From the NCBI RefSeq assembly GCF_015680235.1, contig NZ_JADLJL010000019.1:31279-95278 (forward strand): a stretch of DNA of 64,000 nucleotides, in the 5' to 3' direction. Positions within the stretch are counted from its first letter, which is position 1. Every line of letters starts with the position of its first letter. A program made the position numbers and the translations under genes. The notes under the pieces are model-generated. The model was not told where the DNA came from and did no database searches. It was given only the letters and a program-made list of their open reading frames with translations. Positions 1-7,615 of the stretch are shown here, piece by piece. The DNA comes from Pseudomonas guariconensis. Its GTDB lineage: Bacteria; Pseudomonadota; Gammaproteobacteria; Pseudomonadales; Pseudomonadaceae.

Positions 1-107
1 CCCAGGAACAATCCGGTACCGATGGCCCCACCCAGGGCGATCAGTTGGATATGGCGGTTTTTCAGGCCACGCTTGAGCTCGCCTGAAGGCATGTTTTGTC
101 CACTCAT
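1..107 (-). CDS. amino-acid permease, N-terminal fragment (runs off the window)
   Basis: Only the first 35 codons are present; the rest lies before base 1. The translation begins MSGQNMPSGELKRGLKNRHI and continues with an LIALGGAIGTGLFLG segment. This is the signature first transmembrane helix of APC-superfamily amino-acid permeases (AroP/ProY/CycA type), which import amino acids through the inner membrane. The start chosen is the ATG at 107; a second in-frame ATG at 92 is possible. A candidate promoter lies about 190 bp upstream (306-335). The substrate cannot be told from this fragment. Confidence 0.85.
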   Translation of the reverse strand, partial: MSGQNMPSGELKRGLKNRHIQLIALGGAIGTGLFL

Positions 108-690
108 GAACGAAGTCACCTGCTTGTTTTTATCTGTGACGAAATCGGACCCACCGCGCTCGTGGCGCAGCGGAATGGGCAAGGTGGTTACCTTGGGTTT
201 CTTGGACGAGGTGATGACACCGAGGGCCCAGGCCCTGGGCGACTCAACCAGGCGTCAGCAAGAGTGCGCGGTACGCATTGGGGTCACAGGTAAAACGCGG
301 CGCATTGTATACCCCTGCGAGCGCGCAGGCGTCAACGCGTTGCGTCATTTCCTGATGAAAAAACGCACCGGTCCTGAGGGGAAGGCCTGGAAAGGCGGAA
401 AGATCGGCGTACATGGCGCCTCCATTTGTTGTTCTCGATGCCCGGCTCTTCGGCCCGGCTTCTGCACACGGCATGGGCGCTATATCACCGTGGGGCGAGG
501 GCTTGGGCAAGGGGGCGAGCGACGGCGGAGCGGCTCTGCGATGCAGTTCTTGGCAAAATCTGTTTACACGATGGGGCGTAGCTGGGAAAAGCAGGGGGAT
601 TCGTAAAATAATCGTTACAAGATGGTTCGAAAACTTGCCACGCATTCAAAAAAGTTTCGGTAGATCAGTGGTTTGGAAAATAGATGGCAC
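108..690. other. 583-bp intergenic region with permease leader
   Basis: I find no convincing gene here. Open frames on both strands (for example 22-606 plus and 244-645 minus) lack family features and have atypical composition. The part from 108 to about 298 would be the 5' leader of the permease on the minus strand if the promoter at 306-335 is used. That leader contains short self-complementary stretches (181-194, and 226-240 with a 7-bp stem around a single central base). Nothing recognisable is seen between 340 and 690. Confidence 0.6.
306..335 (-). promoter_or_regulatory. candidate sigma-70 promoter with a palindrome filling the spacer
   Basis: Read on the minus strand there is TTGACG (330-335) and TATACA (306-311) separated by 18 bp, pointing at the permease. 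The spacer contains an inverted repeat, CCTGCG-CGCT-CGCAGG (314-329), exactly where a repressor would block RNA polymerase. The promoter call rests on sequence match only; the regulator is unknown. Confidence 0.5.
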
Positions 691-717
691 AAAAAAGGGC
701 CGCACAGCGGCCCTTTT
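691..717 (-). terminator. rho-independent terminator of the rluB operon
   Basis: A perfect 11-bp stem (693-703 with 707-717) with a 3-nt ACA loop is followed by a run of six U in the minus-strand RNA. It lies 14 bp beyond the rluB stop codon. Confidence 0.9.
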
Positions 718-730
718 CAACGCCAGGAGG

Positions 731-1786
731 TCAGCCGCGCGGTTTGCCGCGACCACGACCCGCCGGCTTGTCACCCTCGGGCTTGCCCGGACGCTTGCGC
801 ATCTCGCTCGGACGCTCGGCCACCGTGCTGCCGCGCCCAGCCTTGCGTGGCGCAGCCTCTTCGCGCACTGGGCGTTCAGCCTGGCCATCCTGGGCCGGGC
901 GCAGGCTGCGCACGCGTTCACCACGGCCCAGCGGGCGGGTGGACTTACGCTGCATGCGCTCGAGCTTGTCCTTGGCCTTGAGGTTCAGCGCCGGCAGCGC
1001 CACAGGCTGCAGCCCGACCTCGGCGGCGAGGATGTCGATCTCGCCTTGGGTCATTTCGCGCCAACGGCCCATCGGCAGGTCGGAGTTGAGGAACACCGGG
1101 CCGAAGCGCACGCGCTTGAGGCGGCTGACCACCACGCCCTGGGACTCCCACAGGCGACGCACCTCACGGTTGCGGCCTTCCATCACCACACAGTGGTACC
1201 AGTGGTTGAAGCCTTCACCGCCCGGTGCCTTCTGGATGTCGGTGAACTTGGCCGGGCCATCCTCGAGCATCACGCCCGCCTTGAGCCGGTCGACCATGTC
1301 GTCGTCGACCTCACCGCGCACGCGTACGGCGTACTCACGGTCCATCTCGTAGGACGGGTGCATCAGCCGGTTGGCCAGTTCACCGTCGGTGGTGAACAGC
1401 AACAGGCCGGTGGTGTTGATGTCCAGGCGGCCGATGTTGATCCAGCGACCCTCTTTCGGACGCGGCAGGCGGTCAAACACGGTCGGGCGACCTTCAGGGT
1501 CGTCACGGGTGCAGATCTCGCCATCGGGCTTGTTGTACATGATCACCCGGCGGGTGGCCTCGGCGGCCTCCACGCGCTTGATCAGCTTGCCGTCGACGGC
1601 GATGGCGTCATGCAGGTCGACGCGCTGGCCGAGGGTGGCCTCGACGCCATTGACCTTGATACGGCCCTGGCTGATCCAGGCCTCGACGTCACGACGCGAA
1701 CCGACGCCGATACGTGCCAGCACCTTCTGCAGCTTTTCGCCAGACGGTGGGGTGGGTTGGGTTTCTTGCAGGTCTTGGTCACTCAT
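731..1786 (-). CDS. rluB: 23S rRNA pseudouridine synthase RluB
   Basis: This 351-residue protein should isomerise a uridine to pseudouridine in helix 80 of 23S rRNA (U2605 in E. coli). An N-terminal S4 RNA-binding domain (EKLQKVLARIGVGSRRDVE..., about 17-75) precedes the RsuA/RluB/E/F catalytic domain. The catalytic motif GRLDINTTGLLLFTTDGELA carries the nucleophilic Asp. The C-terminal 90 residues are rich in Arg, Lys, Pro and Gly, a basic tail typical of pseudomonad RluB. It is the last gene of the apparent rnm-scpAB-rluB operon, about 215 bp after scpB, and is followed by a strong terminator. RluE/RluF are less likely because of length and the scpB neighbourhood. Confidence 0.93.
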   Translation of the reverse strand: MSDQDLQETQPTPPSGEKLQKVLARIGVGSRRDVEAWISQGRIKVNGVEATLGQRVDLHDAIAVDGKLIKRVEAAEATRRVIMYNKPDGEICTRDDPEGRPTVFDRLPRPKEGRWINIGRLDINTTGLLLFTTDGELANRLMHPSYEMDREYAVRVRGEVDDDMVDRLKAGVMLEDGPAKFTDIQKAPGGEGFNHWYHCVVMEGRNREVRRLWESQGVVVSRLKRVRFGPVFLNSDLPMGRWREMTQGEIDILAAEVGLQPVALPALNLKAKDKLERMQRKSTRPLGRGERVRSLRPAQDGQAERPVREEAAPRKAGRGSTVAERPSEMRKRPGKPEGDKPAGRGRGKPRG

Positions 1787-1950
1787 CTGGGCACCTCCCG
1801 GTGTATGTAGTGAAAGCGATTTCTGGCGACGGATGCGCCAAAGGGGCGCGCATCATACGCGGTTCGGTGGGCGAACGCACTGCAGCGTAGAAGGTTTTCA
1901 TGAGCAAGCCACGGTTTTCTGCCCGGTGGTGCTGCCCGGTCAACAACACC

Positions 1951-1993
1951 CTCCCCCTGCAGGAGCGGGCTCGCCCGCCTCCTGCAGGGGGAG
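1951..1993. repeat. REP-like hairpin between scpB and rluB
   Basis: A 13-bp perfect inverted repeat (1951-1963 with 1981-1993) encloses a smaller GCGGG-CTCG-CCCGC hairpin, which contains the core of the Pseudomonas REP family. There is no U-tract, so it is more likely a REP or processing element within the operon than a terminator. Confidence 0.7.
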
Positions 1994-2001
1994 GACAGCC
2001 T

Positions 2002-2769
2002 TCAAGGCTTGGGCTCACCTTCGACTTCAGGCTCCGAGGCCTCGCCGCGCAAATCATCGAAATCGGTCTTAAGCCCCTCCTCCATGGCATCCAGCTCCAC
2101 CAGCAAGCTCCGGAAACTGGTCTCCTCCCGCGGCGGCGCCTCGCCTTGCTCAGCCTCATCCAGGCTGGCATCGGCCAGCGCCTGCAGGTGTGCCGGCACC
2201 GGCGCATCATCCGGGTCCAGCAGCGGCTCGGGTTCCAGTTCGCGCAACTCGGCCAGGGCCGGCAGCTCGTCCAGGCTCTTGAGGTTGAAGTGGTCGAGGA
2301 AGGCCTTGGTGGTGGCGAACATCGCCGGCCTGCCGGGTACCTCGCGGTAGCCAACGATACGGATCCACTCGCGCTCCATCAGGGTCTTGATGATATTGCT
2401 GTTCACCGCCACGCCGCGTACATCCTCGATCTCGCCGCGGGTGATCGGTTGACGGTAGGCGATCAGCGCCATGGTCTCGAGCAGGGCACGCGAGTATCGC
2501 TGCGGCCGCTCTTCCCACAGGCGCCCGACCCAGGGTGCATAGTCTTCGCGGATTTGCAGGCGATAACCGCTGGCCACCTCCTTGAGCTCGAAGGCGCGAC
2601 CGTTGCAGGACTTGCCCAGCAGCTCCAGGGCTTTCTTGAAGACAGCCGGCGCCGGGCGCTCGGCCTCCTCGAACAGTTCGTACAGGCGCTCCAGGGACTG
2701 CGCCTTGCCAGACGCCAGCAGGAAAGCCTCGATCAGCGACGCCAGGTCGCGCGGTTCATTCAGGTTCAT
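2002..2769 (-). CDS. scpB: segregation and condensation protein ScpB
   Basis: ScpB (255 residues) is the winged-helix kleisin-associated subunit that works with ScpA and SMC in chromosome condensation and segregation. The N-terminal two-thirds matches the family: LASLIEAFLLASGKAQSLERL, then ALLETMALIAYRQPITRGEIEDVRGV, then IVGYREVPGRPAMFATTKAFLDHF. The last 70 residues are an acidic, Glu-rich tail, common in pseudomonad ScpB. It starts 23 bp after the scpA stop, so the two are probably co-transcribed. Confidence 0.95.
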   Translation of the reverse strand: MNLNEPRDLASLIEAFLLASGKAQSLERLYELFEEAERPAPAVFKKALELLGKSCNGRAFELKEVASGYRLQIREDYAPWVGRLWEERPQRYSRALLETMALIAYRQPITRGEIEDVRGVAVNSNIIKTLMEREWIRIVGYREVPGRPAMFATTKAFLDHFNLKSLDELPALAELRELEPEPLLDPDDAPVPAHLQALADASLDEAEQGEAPPREETSFRSLLVELDAMEEGLKTDFDDLRGEASEPEVEGEPKP

Positions 2770-2792
2770 CGTCAGGAAAGGCTAGCTCGTTG

Positions 2793-3620
2793 TCACTCGG
2801 CCCGGGCACGGACATGGATAGGGGCGAAAGGCTCATTCTGCACCAGTTCGATGAGCGACTCCTTCACCAGCTCGAGAATCGCCATGAACGTGACCACTAC
2901 GCCAAGCTTGCCCTCCTCCAGCGTGAACAGTTCGACGAAGGGTACGAAACCACCGCTCTTGAGCCGCTCGAGCACCTCGCTCATGCGCTCGCGGGTCGAC
3001 AGCGTCTCGCGGGTGATCTGGTGGCTCTCGAACAGGTCGTTGCGGCGCATCACCTCGGCCATGGAAAGCAGGATCTCTTCCAGCGCCACCTCCGGCAGCA
3101 GCTTGCGCACCTTGGCTTGGGGCGCCTCAAGGCGCGGTACGACCACCTCCCGACCCACCCGCGGCAGCTCGTCGATGCCCTCGGCGGCGGCCTTGAAGCG
3201 TTCGTACTCCTGCAGCCGGCGAATCAGTTCGGCACGCGGGTCGCCTTCTTCCTCCTCGACCTCGCTTGAGCGCGGCAGCAACATACGCGACTTGATCTCG
3301 GCGAGCATGGCGGCCATCACCAGGTACTCGGCGGCCAGTTCCAGGCGCACGCTCTTCATCAACTCGACATAGGCCATGTACTGGCGGGTGATTTCCGCCA
3401 CCGGAATGTCGAGGATGTCGATGTTTTGCTTGCGGATCAGGTACAGCAGCAGGTCCAGCGGCCCTTCGAAGGCCTCCAGGAATACTTCCAGGGCATCCGG
3501 CGGGATGTACAGGTCCACCGGCAGCTCGGTCACGGCCTCGCCATAGACCAGCGCCAGTTGCAGCTGTTGCGGCGCTTCGCTGTCGTTGACCGGTGCGGCG
3601 GCCTCTTGAAGCTGGCTCAC
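2793..3620 (-). CDS. scpA: segregation and condensation protein ScpA (kleisin)
   Basis: This 275-residue kleisin bridges SMC heads. The diagnostic stretch FEGPLDLLLYLIRKQNIDIL is at about 50-69, followed by VAEITRQYMAYVELM and LAAEYLVMAAMLAEIKSRMLLPR. The C-terminal part is the winged-helix SMC-binding region (FVPFVELFTLEEGKLGVVVTFMAILELVKE). Its ATG overlaps the stop of the upstream Sua5-like gene by 4 nt (ATGA type), indicating translational coupling. ScpAB existing alongside pseudomonad SMC or MksB fits the family; the partner condensin is outside this window. Confidence 0.95.
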   Translation of the reverse strand: MSQLQEAAAPVNDSEAPQQLQLALVYGEAVTELPVDLYIPPDALEVFLEAFEGPLDLLLYLIRKQNIDILDIPVAEITRQYMAYVELMKSVRLELAAEYLVMAAMLAEIKSRMLLPRSSEVEEEEGDPRAELIRRLQEYERFKAAAEGIDELPRVGREVVVPRLEAPQAKVRKLLPEVALEEILLSMAEVMRRNDLFESHQITRETLSTRERMSEVLERLKSGGFVPFVELFTLEEGKLGVVVTFMAILELVKESLIELVQNEPFAPIHVRARAE

Positions 3621-4246
3621 GCCGGGGCCAGGAACGGCGCGGGGTCGCCACAGCCGACACGGATCACTTCCGGGTCGTCGCCGGACAAATCGATGACTGT
3701 GGAAGCCTTCAAGTCGCCGAAGCCCCCGTCGATGATCAGGTCGACATGGTGTTCCAGGCGCTGGCGGATTTCGTACGGGTCGGTCATCGGGTCTTCATCG
3801 TCCGGCAGGATGAGACTCACGCTCATCAGGGGCTCGCCCAGTTCTTCGAGCAACGCCAGGACGATCGGGTTGGAGGGCACGCGCAGGCCGATGGTGCGGC
3901 GCTTCTCGTGCATCAGCAGGCGCGGCACTTCGCGCGTGGCATTGAGAATGAAGGTGTACGGGCCGGGTACATGCGCCTTGAGCAGACGGAAGGTCGCCGT
4001 GTCGATCTTGGCGAACGTGCCCATCTGCGACAGGTCGCAGCACAGCAGCGTGAAATTGTGGTTCTTATCCAGCTGGCGCAAACGTCGAACCCGCTCCACG
4101 GCGGTCTTGTCGCCGATCTGGCAGCCCATTGCGTAGGCCGAGTCGGTGGGGTACACCACCACCCCACCCTTACGGATGATCTCGACGGCTTGCTTGATCA
4201 GGCGCGCCTGCGGGTTTTCCGCATGGATCTGGAAAAATTGGCTCAC
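3617..4246 (-). CDS. Sua5/YciO/YrdC-family protein (TsaC paralogue, YciO type)
   Basis: This 209-residue protein has the YrdC-like fold used by L-threonylcarbamoyladenylate synthases in tRNA t6A formation. Visible signatures are GGVVVYPTDSAYAMGCQIGDKTAVERV near the N-terminus, KNHNFTLLC, then PGPYTFILNATREVPRLL and RRTIGLRVPSNPI. The GTG at 4246 is preferred. It has an AGGA ribosome-binding site at proper distance and sits 13 bp after the rnm stop. The longer frame back to 4402 would overlap rnm heavily. The sequence looks more like the YciO subgroup than housekeeping TsaC, so the exact activity is uncertain. Linkage to rnm matches the E. coli yciV-yciO neighbourhood. Confidence 0.88.
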   Translation of the reverse strand: MSQFFQIHAENPQARLIKQAVEIIRKGGVVVYPTDSAYAMGCQIGDKTAVERVRRLRQLDKNHNFTLLCCDLSQMGTFAKIDTATFRLLKAHVPGPYTFILNATREVPRLLMHEKRRTIGLRVPSNPIVLALLEELGEPLMSVSLILPDDEDPMTDPYEIRQRLEHHVDLIIDGGFGDLKASTVIDLSGDDPEVIRVGCGDPAPFLAPA

Positions 4247-4259
4247 GTAGTCATCCTGT

Positions 4260-5120
4260 TCATACCGCCATAGGCTGTTCATGGCTGAATCGGCGCCACA
4301 GAGGTGGCAGGTCCTCGGGCAATGGCCGGTAGGCACCGATCTCGCCCCAGGTGCCGGGGCCGTGGAAGTCACTGCCAGCGCTTGCCAGCAGGCCGAACTC
4401 ACGGGTAAGGATGGACATCGTGCCCACCTGCTCGGCCGGCATCATCCCGTTGACCACTTCCAACGCCTGCCCGCCTGCCTGAATATAGTCGGCAATCAGC
4501 CTTCTGCGCTTGCTGCGAGTCAGTTCGTAGTGCATGGGATGGGCCAGGCTCACCCATGCGTTGGACTGACGCAGCGTCGCGACAGTTTCCTCGAGAGTCG
4601 GCCAGTGCAGCTTGACGTCCCCTAGCTTGCCGGCCCCCAGCCACTTGCGAAAGGCCTCGCCGCGGTCCTTGACGTGGCCTGCGCGCACCAGGAACTCGGC
4701 GAAATGCGGCCGCGCCGGTGCGTTGCCACTGTCGCCCAGCGCCTGTTGAACGGCCCGGGCGCCCTCGAGGGCGCCGGGCATGCCCTTGGCTGCCAACCGT
4801 CGGTCGATTTCCTCTGCACGCAACCAGCGCCCACGGTGCAGGGCCTCGATGGCCGCCAGCAGCGCAGGGGCATCGAGCGGGAAGTCGTAGCCCAGCACGT
4901 GGATGGTCGCGCCACCCCAGGTGCATGACAGTTCCACGCCGCTGACCCAGTGCATGCCGTTGTCAAGGCAAGCCTGGCGGGCTTCTGGCAGGCCCTCGAT
5001 GGTGTCGTGGTCGGTCAGGGCCAACGTCCGCACCCCGTGCTCGTGGGCCCGGGCGACCAGGGCCGAAGGCGACAGGGCGCCATCGGAGGCCGTGCTGTGA
5101 CAGTGCAGATCAACATTCAT
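4260..5120 (-). CDS. rnm: RNase AM / 3',5'-nucleoside bisphosphate phosphatase (PHP domain)
   Basis: This 286-residue protein belongs to the YciV/TrpH PHP family, whose E. coli member is a 5'-3' exonuclease on short RNAs, trims the 5' end of 23S rRNA and hydrolyses pAp. Metal-binding residues of the PHP fold are visible: DLHCH at 4-8, Asp13 in SDG, TDHDT at about 36-40, the ELSC segment near 62, SLAHPMHY in the C-terminal half and SDFHGPG near the end. The start is at 5120, with the divergent yciB 67 bp away. It heads the minus-strand operon. Confidence 0.92.
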   Translation of the reverse strand: MNVDLHCHSTASDGALSPSALVARAHEHGVRTLALTDHDTIEGLPEARQACLDNGMHWVSGVELSCTWGGATIHVLGYDFPLDAPALLAAIEALHRGRWLRAEEIDRRLAAKGMPGALEGARAVQQALGDSGNAPARPHFAEFLVRAGHVKDRGEAFRKWLGAGKLGDVKLHWPTLEETVATLRQSNAWVSLAHPMHYELTRSKRRRLIADYIQAGGQALEVVNGMMPAEQVGTMSILTREFGLLASAGSDFHGPGTWGEIGAYRPLPEDLPPLWRRFSHEQPMAV

Positions 5121-5187
5121 GGAGGAGCGCTTTCGCTGGAATCGATGTTTGATATTATGCCGTCACATCCCGCTTCTGGCTGCCACT

Positions 5188-5784
5188 GTGAAACAATTCA
5201 TCGATTTCATCCCGCTTCTGCTGTTCTTCATCGTCTACAAGCTCGACCCGCGCCCCGTCGAAATGGCCGGCCACAGCTTCGAGTTCGGCGGTATCTACAG
5301 CGCCACCGCCATGCTGATCATCAGCTCCCTGGTGGTGTATGGCGCGCTGTTCCTGCGCCACGGCAAGCTGGAAAAAGGCCAGTTGCTGACCCTGGTCGCC
5401 TGCCTGGTATTCGGCGGCCTGACCCTCGCCTTCCACAGCGAGACCTTCCTCAAATGGAAGGCGCCGGTGGTCAACTGGCTGTTCGCCCTGGGCTTCGCCG
5501 CCAGCCATTTCGTCGGCGACCGGGTGCTGATCAAGCGCATCATGGGCCACGCCCTGACCCTGCCGGACGCCATCTGGACCCGCCTGAACCTGGCGTGGAT
5601 CGGTTTCTTCCTGGTCTGCGGCGCGGCCAATCTGTTCGTCGCTTTCACCTTCCAGGACTTCTGGGTCGACTTCAAGGTGTTCGGCAGCCTGGGCATGACC
5701 GTGATCTTCCTGGTGGCCCAGGGCGTATACCTGTCGCGCCACCTGCATGACAACGACCCCTCCACCTCCAAACCCAAGGATTGA
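5188..5784 (+). CDS. yciB: inner-membrane septation protein YciB (IspZ family)
   Basis: This 198-residue polytopic inner-membrane protein belongs to the IspZ/YciB family, implicated in cell-envelope and septum maintenance. The N-terminus [18 protein letters not shown] is the family signature, and [19 protein letters not shown] and [23 protein letters not shown] follow. About five hydrophobic helices can be seen. I place the start at the GTG at 5188, because homologues begin MKQFIDF; the ATG at 5119 would add 23 polar residues not found in the family and overlap the divergent rnm start. The ribosome-binding site is weak. Confidence 0.92.
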   Translation: MKQFIDFIPLLLFFIVYKLDPRPVEMAGHSFEFGGIYSATAMLIISSLVVYGALFLRHGKLEKGQLLTLVACLVFGGLTLAFHSETFLKWKAPVVNWLFALGFAASHFVGDRVLIKRIMGHALTLPDAIWTRLNLAWIGFFLVCGAANLFVAFTFQDFWVDFKVFGSLGMTVIFLVAQGVYLSRHLHDNDPSTSKPKD

Positions 5785-5785
5785 C

Positions 5786-6085
5786 ATGCTCTACGCCATC
5801 ATCGCAAGCGACGTCGAAGGTTCCCTGGAAAAACGCCTGGCCGCCCGCCCCGCCCACATCGAGCGCCTGCAGCAGCTCAAGGCCGAAGGCCGCGTGGTAC
5901 TGGCCGGCCCGCACCCGGCCATCGACAGCAACGACCCAGGTGCCGCCGGCTTCACCGGCAGCCTGATCGTCGCCGAGTTCGACTCCCTGGCCGCCGCCCA
6001 GGCCTGGGCCGATGCCGACCCGTACATCGCCGCCGGGGTCTACGATAAAGTCGTCGTCAAGCCGTTCAAGCAAGTCCTGCCCTGA
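5786..6085 (+). CDS. YciI-like protein
   Basis: This 99-residue ferredoxin-like-fold protein begins [31 protein letters not shown] and continues with [41 protein letters not shown], matching the YciI family. The conserved His/Asp pair of YciI (RPAHIE and WADADPY) is present. The start codon lies 1 nt after the yciB stop, so the two are translationally coupled. The function of the family is not settled; a small hydrolase or dehydrochlorinase-like role has been suggested from structure. Confidence 0.9.
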   Translation: MLYAIIASDVEGSLEKRLAARPAHIERLQQLKAEGRVVLAGPHPAIDSNDPGAAGFTGSLIVAEFDSLAAAQAWADADPYIAAGVYDKVVVKPFKQVLP

Positions 6086-6235
6086 CCCTTCCCGCCGCTC
6101 CCTTGGCGAACACTGCCAGCGCCCCGCCGTCGCAGGGCCTGGCTGACCCGGCCAGTACACCCCTTGCCGCAGCATGCGGTATCTTGGCCGGTGGCGGGCA
6201 TCGAGAACGCCGTCAATGGTTGAATTGAGTGAGTC

Positions 6236-6913
6236 ATGAGCGAGCTGTTACTGATTGATGATGACCAGGAGCTCTGCGAGCTGCTTGCCAGCTGGCTGAG
6301 CCAGGAAGGATTTACCGTGCGCGCCTGCCATGATGGCCAGAGCGCACGCCAGGCCCTGGCCGCCCAGGCGCCCTCGGCCGTGGTACTGGATGTGATGTTG
6401 CCCGACGGCAGTGGCCTTGAGCTGCTCAAGCAACTGCGCACCGAACATGCCGAGCTGCCGGTGCTGATGCTCTCGGCCCGGGGCGAACCCCTGGACCGTA
6501 TCCTGGGCTTGGAACTGGGCGCCGACGACTACCTGGCCAAGCCCTGCGACCCACGAGAACTCACCGCCCGCCTGCGCGCCGTGCTGCGACGCAGCCACCC
6601 GGCCGCCACCAGCAGCCAGCTGGAGATCGGCGACCTGACCTTCAGCCCCGCACGCGGTGTGGCCAGCATCGACGAGCGGGAAATGAGCTTGACCCTCTCC
6701 GAGAGCCGTATCCTCGAGGCGTTGCTGCGCCAGCCCGGCGAGCCCTTGGACAAGCAGGAGCTCGCGCAGCTCGCCCTGGGTCGCAAGCTGACCCTGTACG
6801 ACCGCAGCCTGGACATGCACGTCAGCAACCTGCGCAAGAAGATCGGCCCCCATCCCGACGGCCGACCGCGCATCGTTGCCCTGCGCAGCCGTGGCTACTA
6901 CTACTGCCTGTAA
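6236..6913 (+). CDS. cpxR: OmpR/CpxR-type response regulator
   Basis: This 225-residue regulator has a receiver domain (1-115) with the acidic pocket DDD at 8-10, phospho-acceptor Asp52 in VVLDVMLPDG, Ser80 at the switch position and Lys102 in YLAKPCD. It is followed by an OmpR-type winged helix ending DMHVSNLRKKIG...IVALRSRGYYYCL. The Cpx assignment comes from receiver sequence and context. A Spy/CpxP-like periplasmic gene and a CpxA-like kinase follow on the same strand, and a GTAAA-N6-GTAAA box lies before the former. The gene is about 150 bp after the YciI-like gene, so it probably has its own promoter. Confidence 0.88.
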   Translation: MSELLLIDDDQELCELLASWLSQEGFTVRACHDGQSARQALAAQAPSAVVLDVMLPDGSGLELLKQLRTEHAELPVLMLSARGEPLDRILGLELGADDYLAKPCDPRELTARLRAVLRRSHPAATSSQLEIGDLTFSPARGVASIDEREMSLTLSESRILEALLRQPGEPLDKQELAQLALGRKLTLYDRSLDMHVSNLRKKIGPHPDGRPRIVALRSRGYYYCL

Positions 6914-6919
6914 GCATGC

Positions 6920-7015
6920 CGGGGCCGCTGCGCGCCCCATCGCCGGCAAGCCAAGCTCCCACAGATACGGCACAGCACTCGAGGGCAGCGCGGTCGAGGT
7001 GGGAGCCGGCTTGCA
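6920..7015. repeat. REP pair (inverted)
   Basis: Two oppositely oriented REP units lie between cpxR and the Spy-like gene: GCCGGCAAGCCAAGCTCCCAC near 6941-6961 and GTGGGAGCCGGCTTG near 6999-7013. A GGGGCCGCTGCGCGCCCC hairpin precedes them and could act as the cpxR terminator. Confidence 0.8.
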
Positions 7016-7035
7016 CATAACGGCCCTGCTTCGTC

Positions 7036-7089
7036 TTTACCAAGCCTTTACCTTCCGCTGACCGCACTTGACGGTGATCTCCCTAGACT
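7036..7089 (+). promoter_or_regulatory. candidate CpxR box and promoter of the Spy/CpxP-like gene
   Basis: On the minus strand, two GTAAA half-sites occur as direct repeats separated by 6 bp (7036-7040 and 7047-7051). This is the tandem half-site arrangement known for CpxR. A TAGACT -10-like hexamer lies at 7084-7089 with no good -35 at the matching distance, which fits an activator-dependent promoter. The box would sit around -45 to -60. Confidence 0.55.
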
Positions 7090-7131
7090 GAGCTCATCCG
7101 GTAACCACCGGCCCATGAAAGGAGAAACACC

Positions 7132-7548
7132 ATGCGCAAGACCCTTATCGCCCTGATGTTCGCCGCCGCCCTGCCGACCGTGGCCATGGCCATGCCCGAC
7201 GGCGGTCACCAGCATGGCGGCCCGCATCATCGCGGTGACGCGCCTTTCGCCCAGTTGGACCTGAGCCGCGACCAGCGCCAGCAGATCGGCAAATTGATGG
7301 GCGAGCAGATGAAACAGCGCCGCGACATCACCGAACGCTACATCGCCAAGCTGCCGGCCGCCGACCAGAAGGCCATGAAGGATGAGATCAAGGCCAGCCA
7401 CGACAAGACCCAGGCCAGCATCCGTGGCCTGCTCAAGCCCGAGCAGCAGAAGAAGTTCGATGAGCTGCAGAAGGAACGCGCCACACGCAAGGCCGAATGG
7501 GAGGAGTTCCAGGCCTGGAAGGCTGAAAAAGCCGGCAAGGCCCAGTAA
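7132..7548 (+). CDS. Spy/CpxP-family periplasmic stress protein
   Basis: This 138-residue precursor has a clear signal peptide (MRKTLIALMFAAALPTVAMA). A His-rich segment follows (GGHQHGGPHHRG), then a helical LTXXQ-like domain: LDLSRDQRQQIGKLMGEQMKQRRD and LKPEQQKKFDELQKERA. This matches the Spy/CpxP group of periplasmic chaperones and Cpx inhibitors. The His cluster might bind metal. A GAAAGGAG ribosome-binding site precedes the ATG. It lies between the response regulator and kinase genes, like CpxP next to CpxRA in enterics, but here all three share a strand. Confidence 0.87.
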   Translation: MRKTLIALMFAAALPTVAMAMPDGGHQHGGPHHRGDAPFAQLDLSRDQRQQIGKLMGEQMKQRRDITERYIAKLPAADQKAMKDEIKASHDKTQASIRGLLKPEQQKKFDELQKERATRKAEWEEFQAWKAEKAGKAQ

Positions 7549-7562
7549 GCTGTCTGCTCAAC

Positions 7563-7594
7563 GCCCGGCCCGCCTCATCGCGGGCCGGGCTTTT
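7563..7594 (+). terminator. terminator-like hairpin between the Spy-like gene and the kinase gene
   Basis: A perfect 11-bp GC-rich stem (7563-7573 with 7580-7590) with a 6-nt loop is followed by four T. It lies 10 bp before the ribosome-binding site of the kinase gene, so it probably attenuates rather than fully separates the two. Confidence 0.75.
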
Positions 7595-7615
7595 CACGCT
7601 TTCAGGAGGTTGCTC

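Noticed and set aside
22..645. Open frames on both strands before rluB (194 and 133 residues)
   Set aside because: No family features, poor composition and no ribosome-binding sites. The frame at 22-606 also runs antisense to the permease start.
1900..3372. 490-residue plus-strand frame over scpB and scpA
   Set aside because: It is antisense to two well-supported genes and has no family match.
5119..5187. ATG 5119 as the yciB start
   Set aside because: It adds 23 non-hydrophobic residues before the conserved KQFIDF start and overlaps the rnm start on the other strand.
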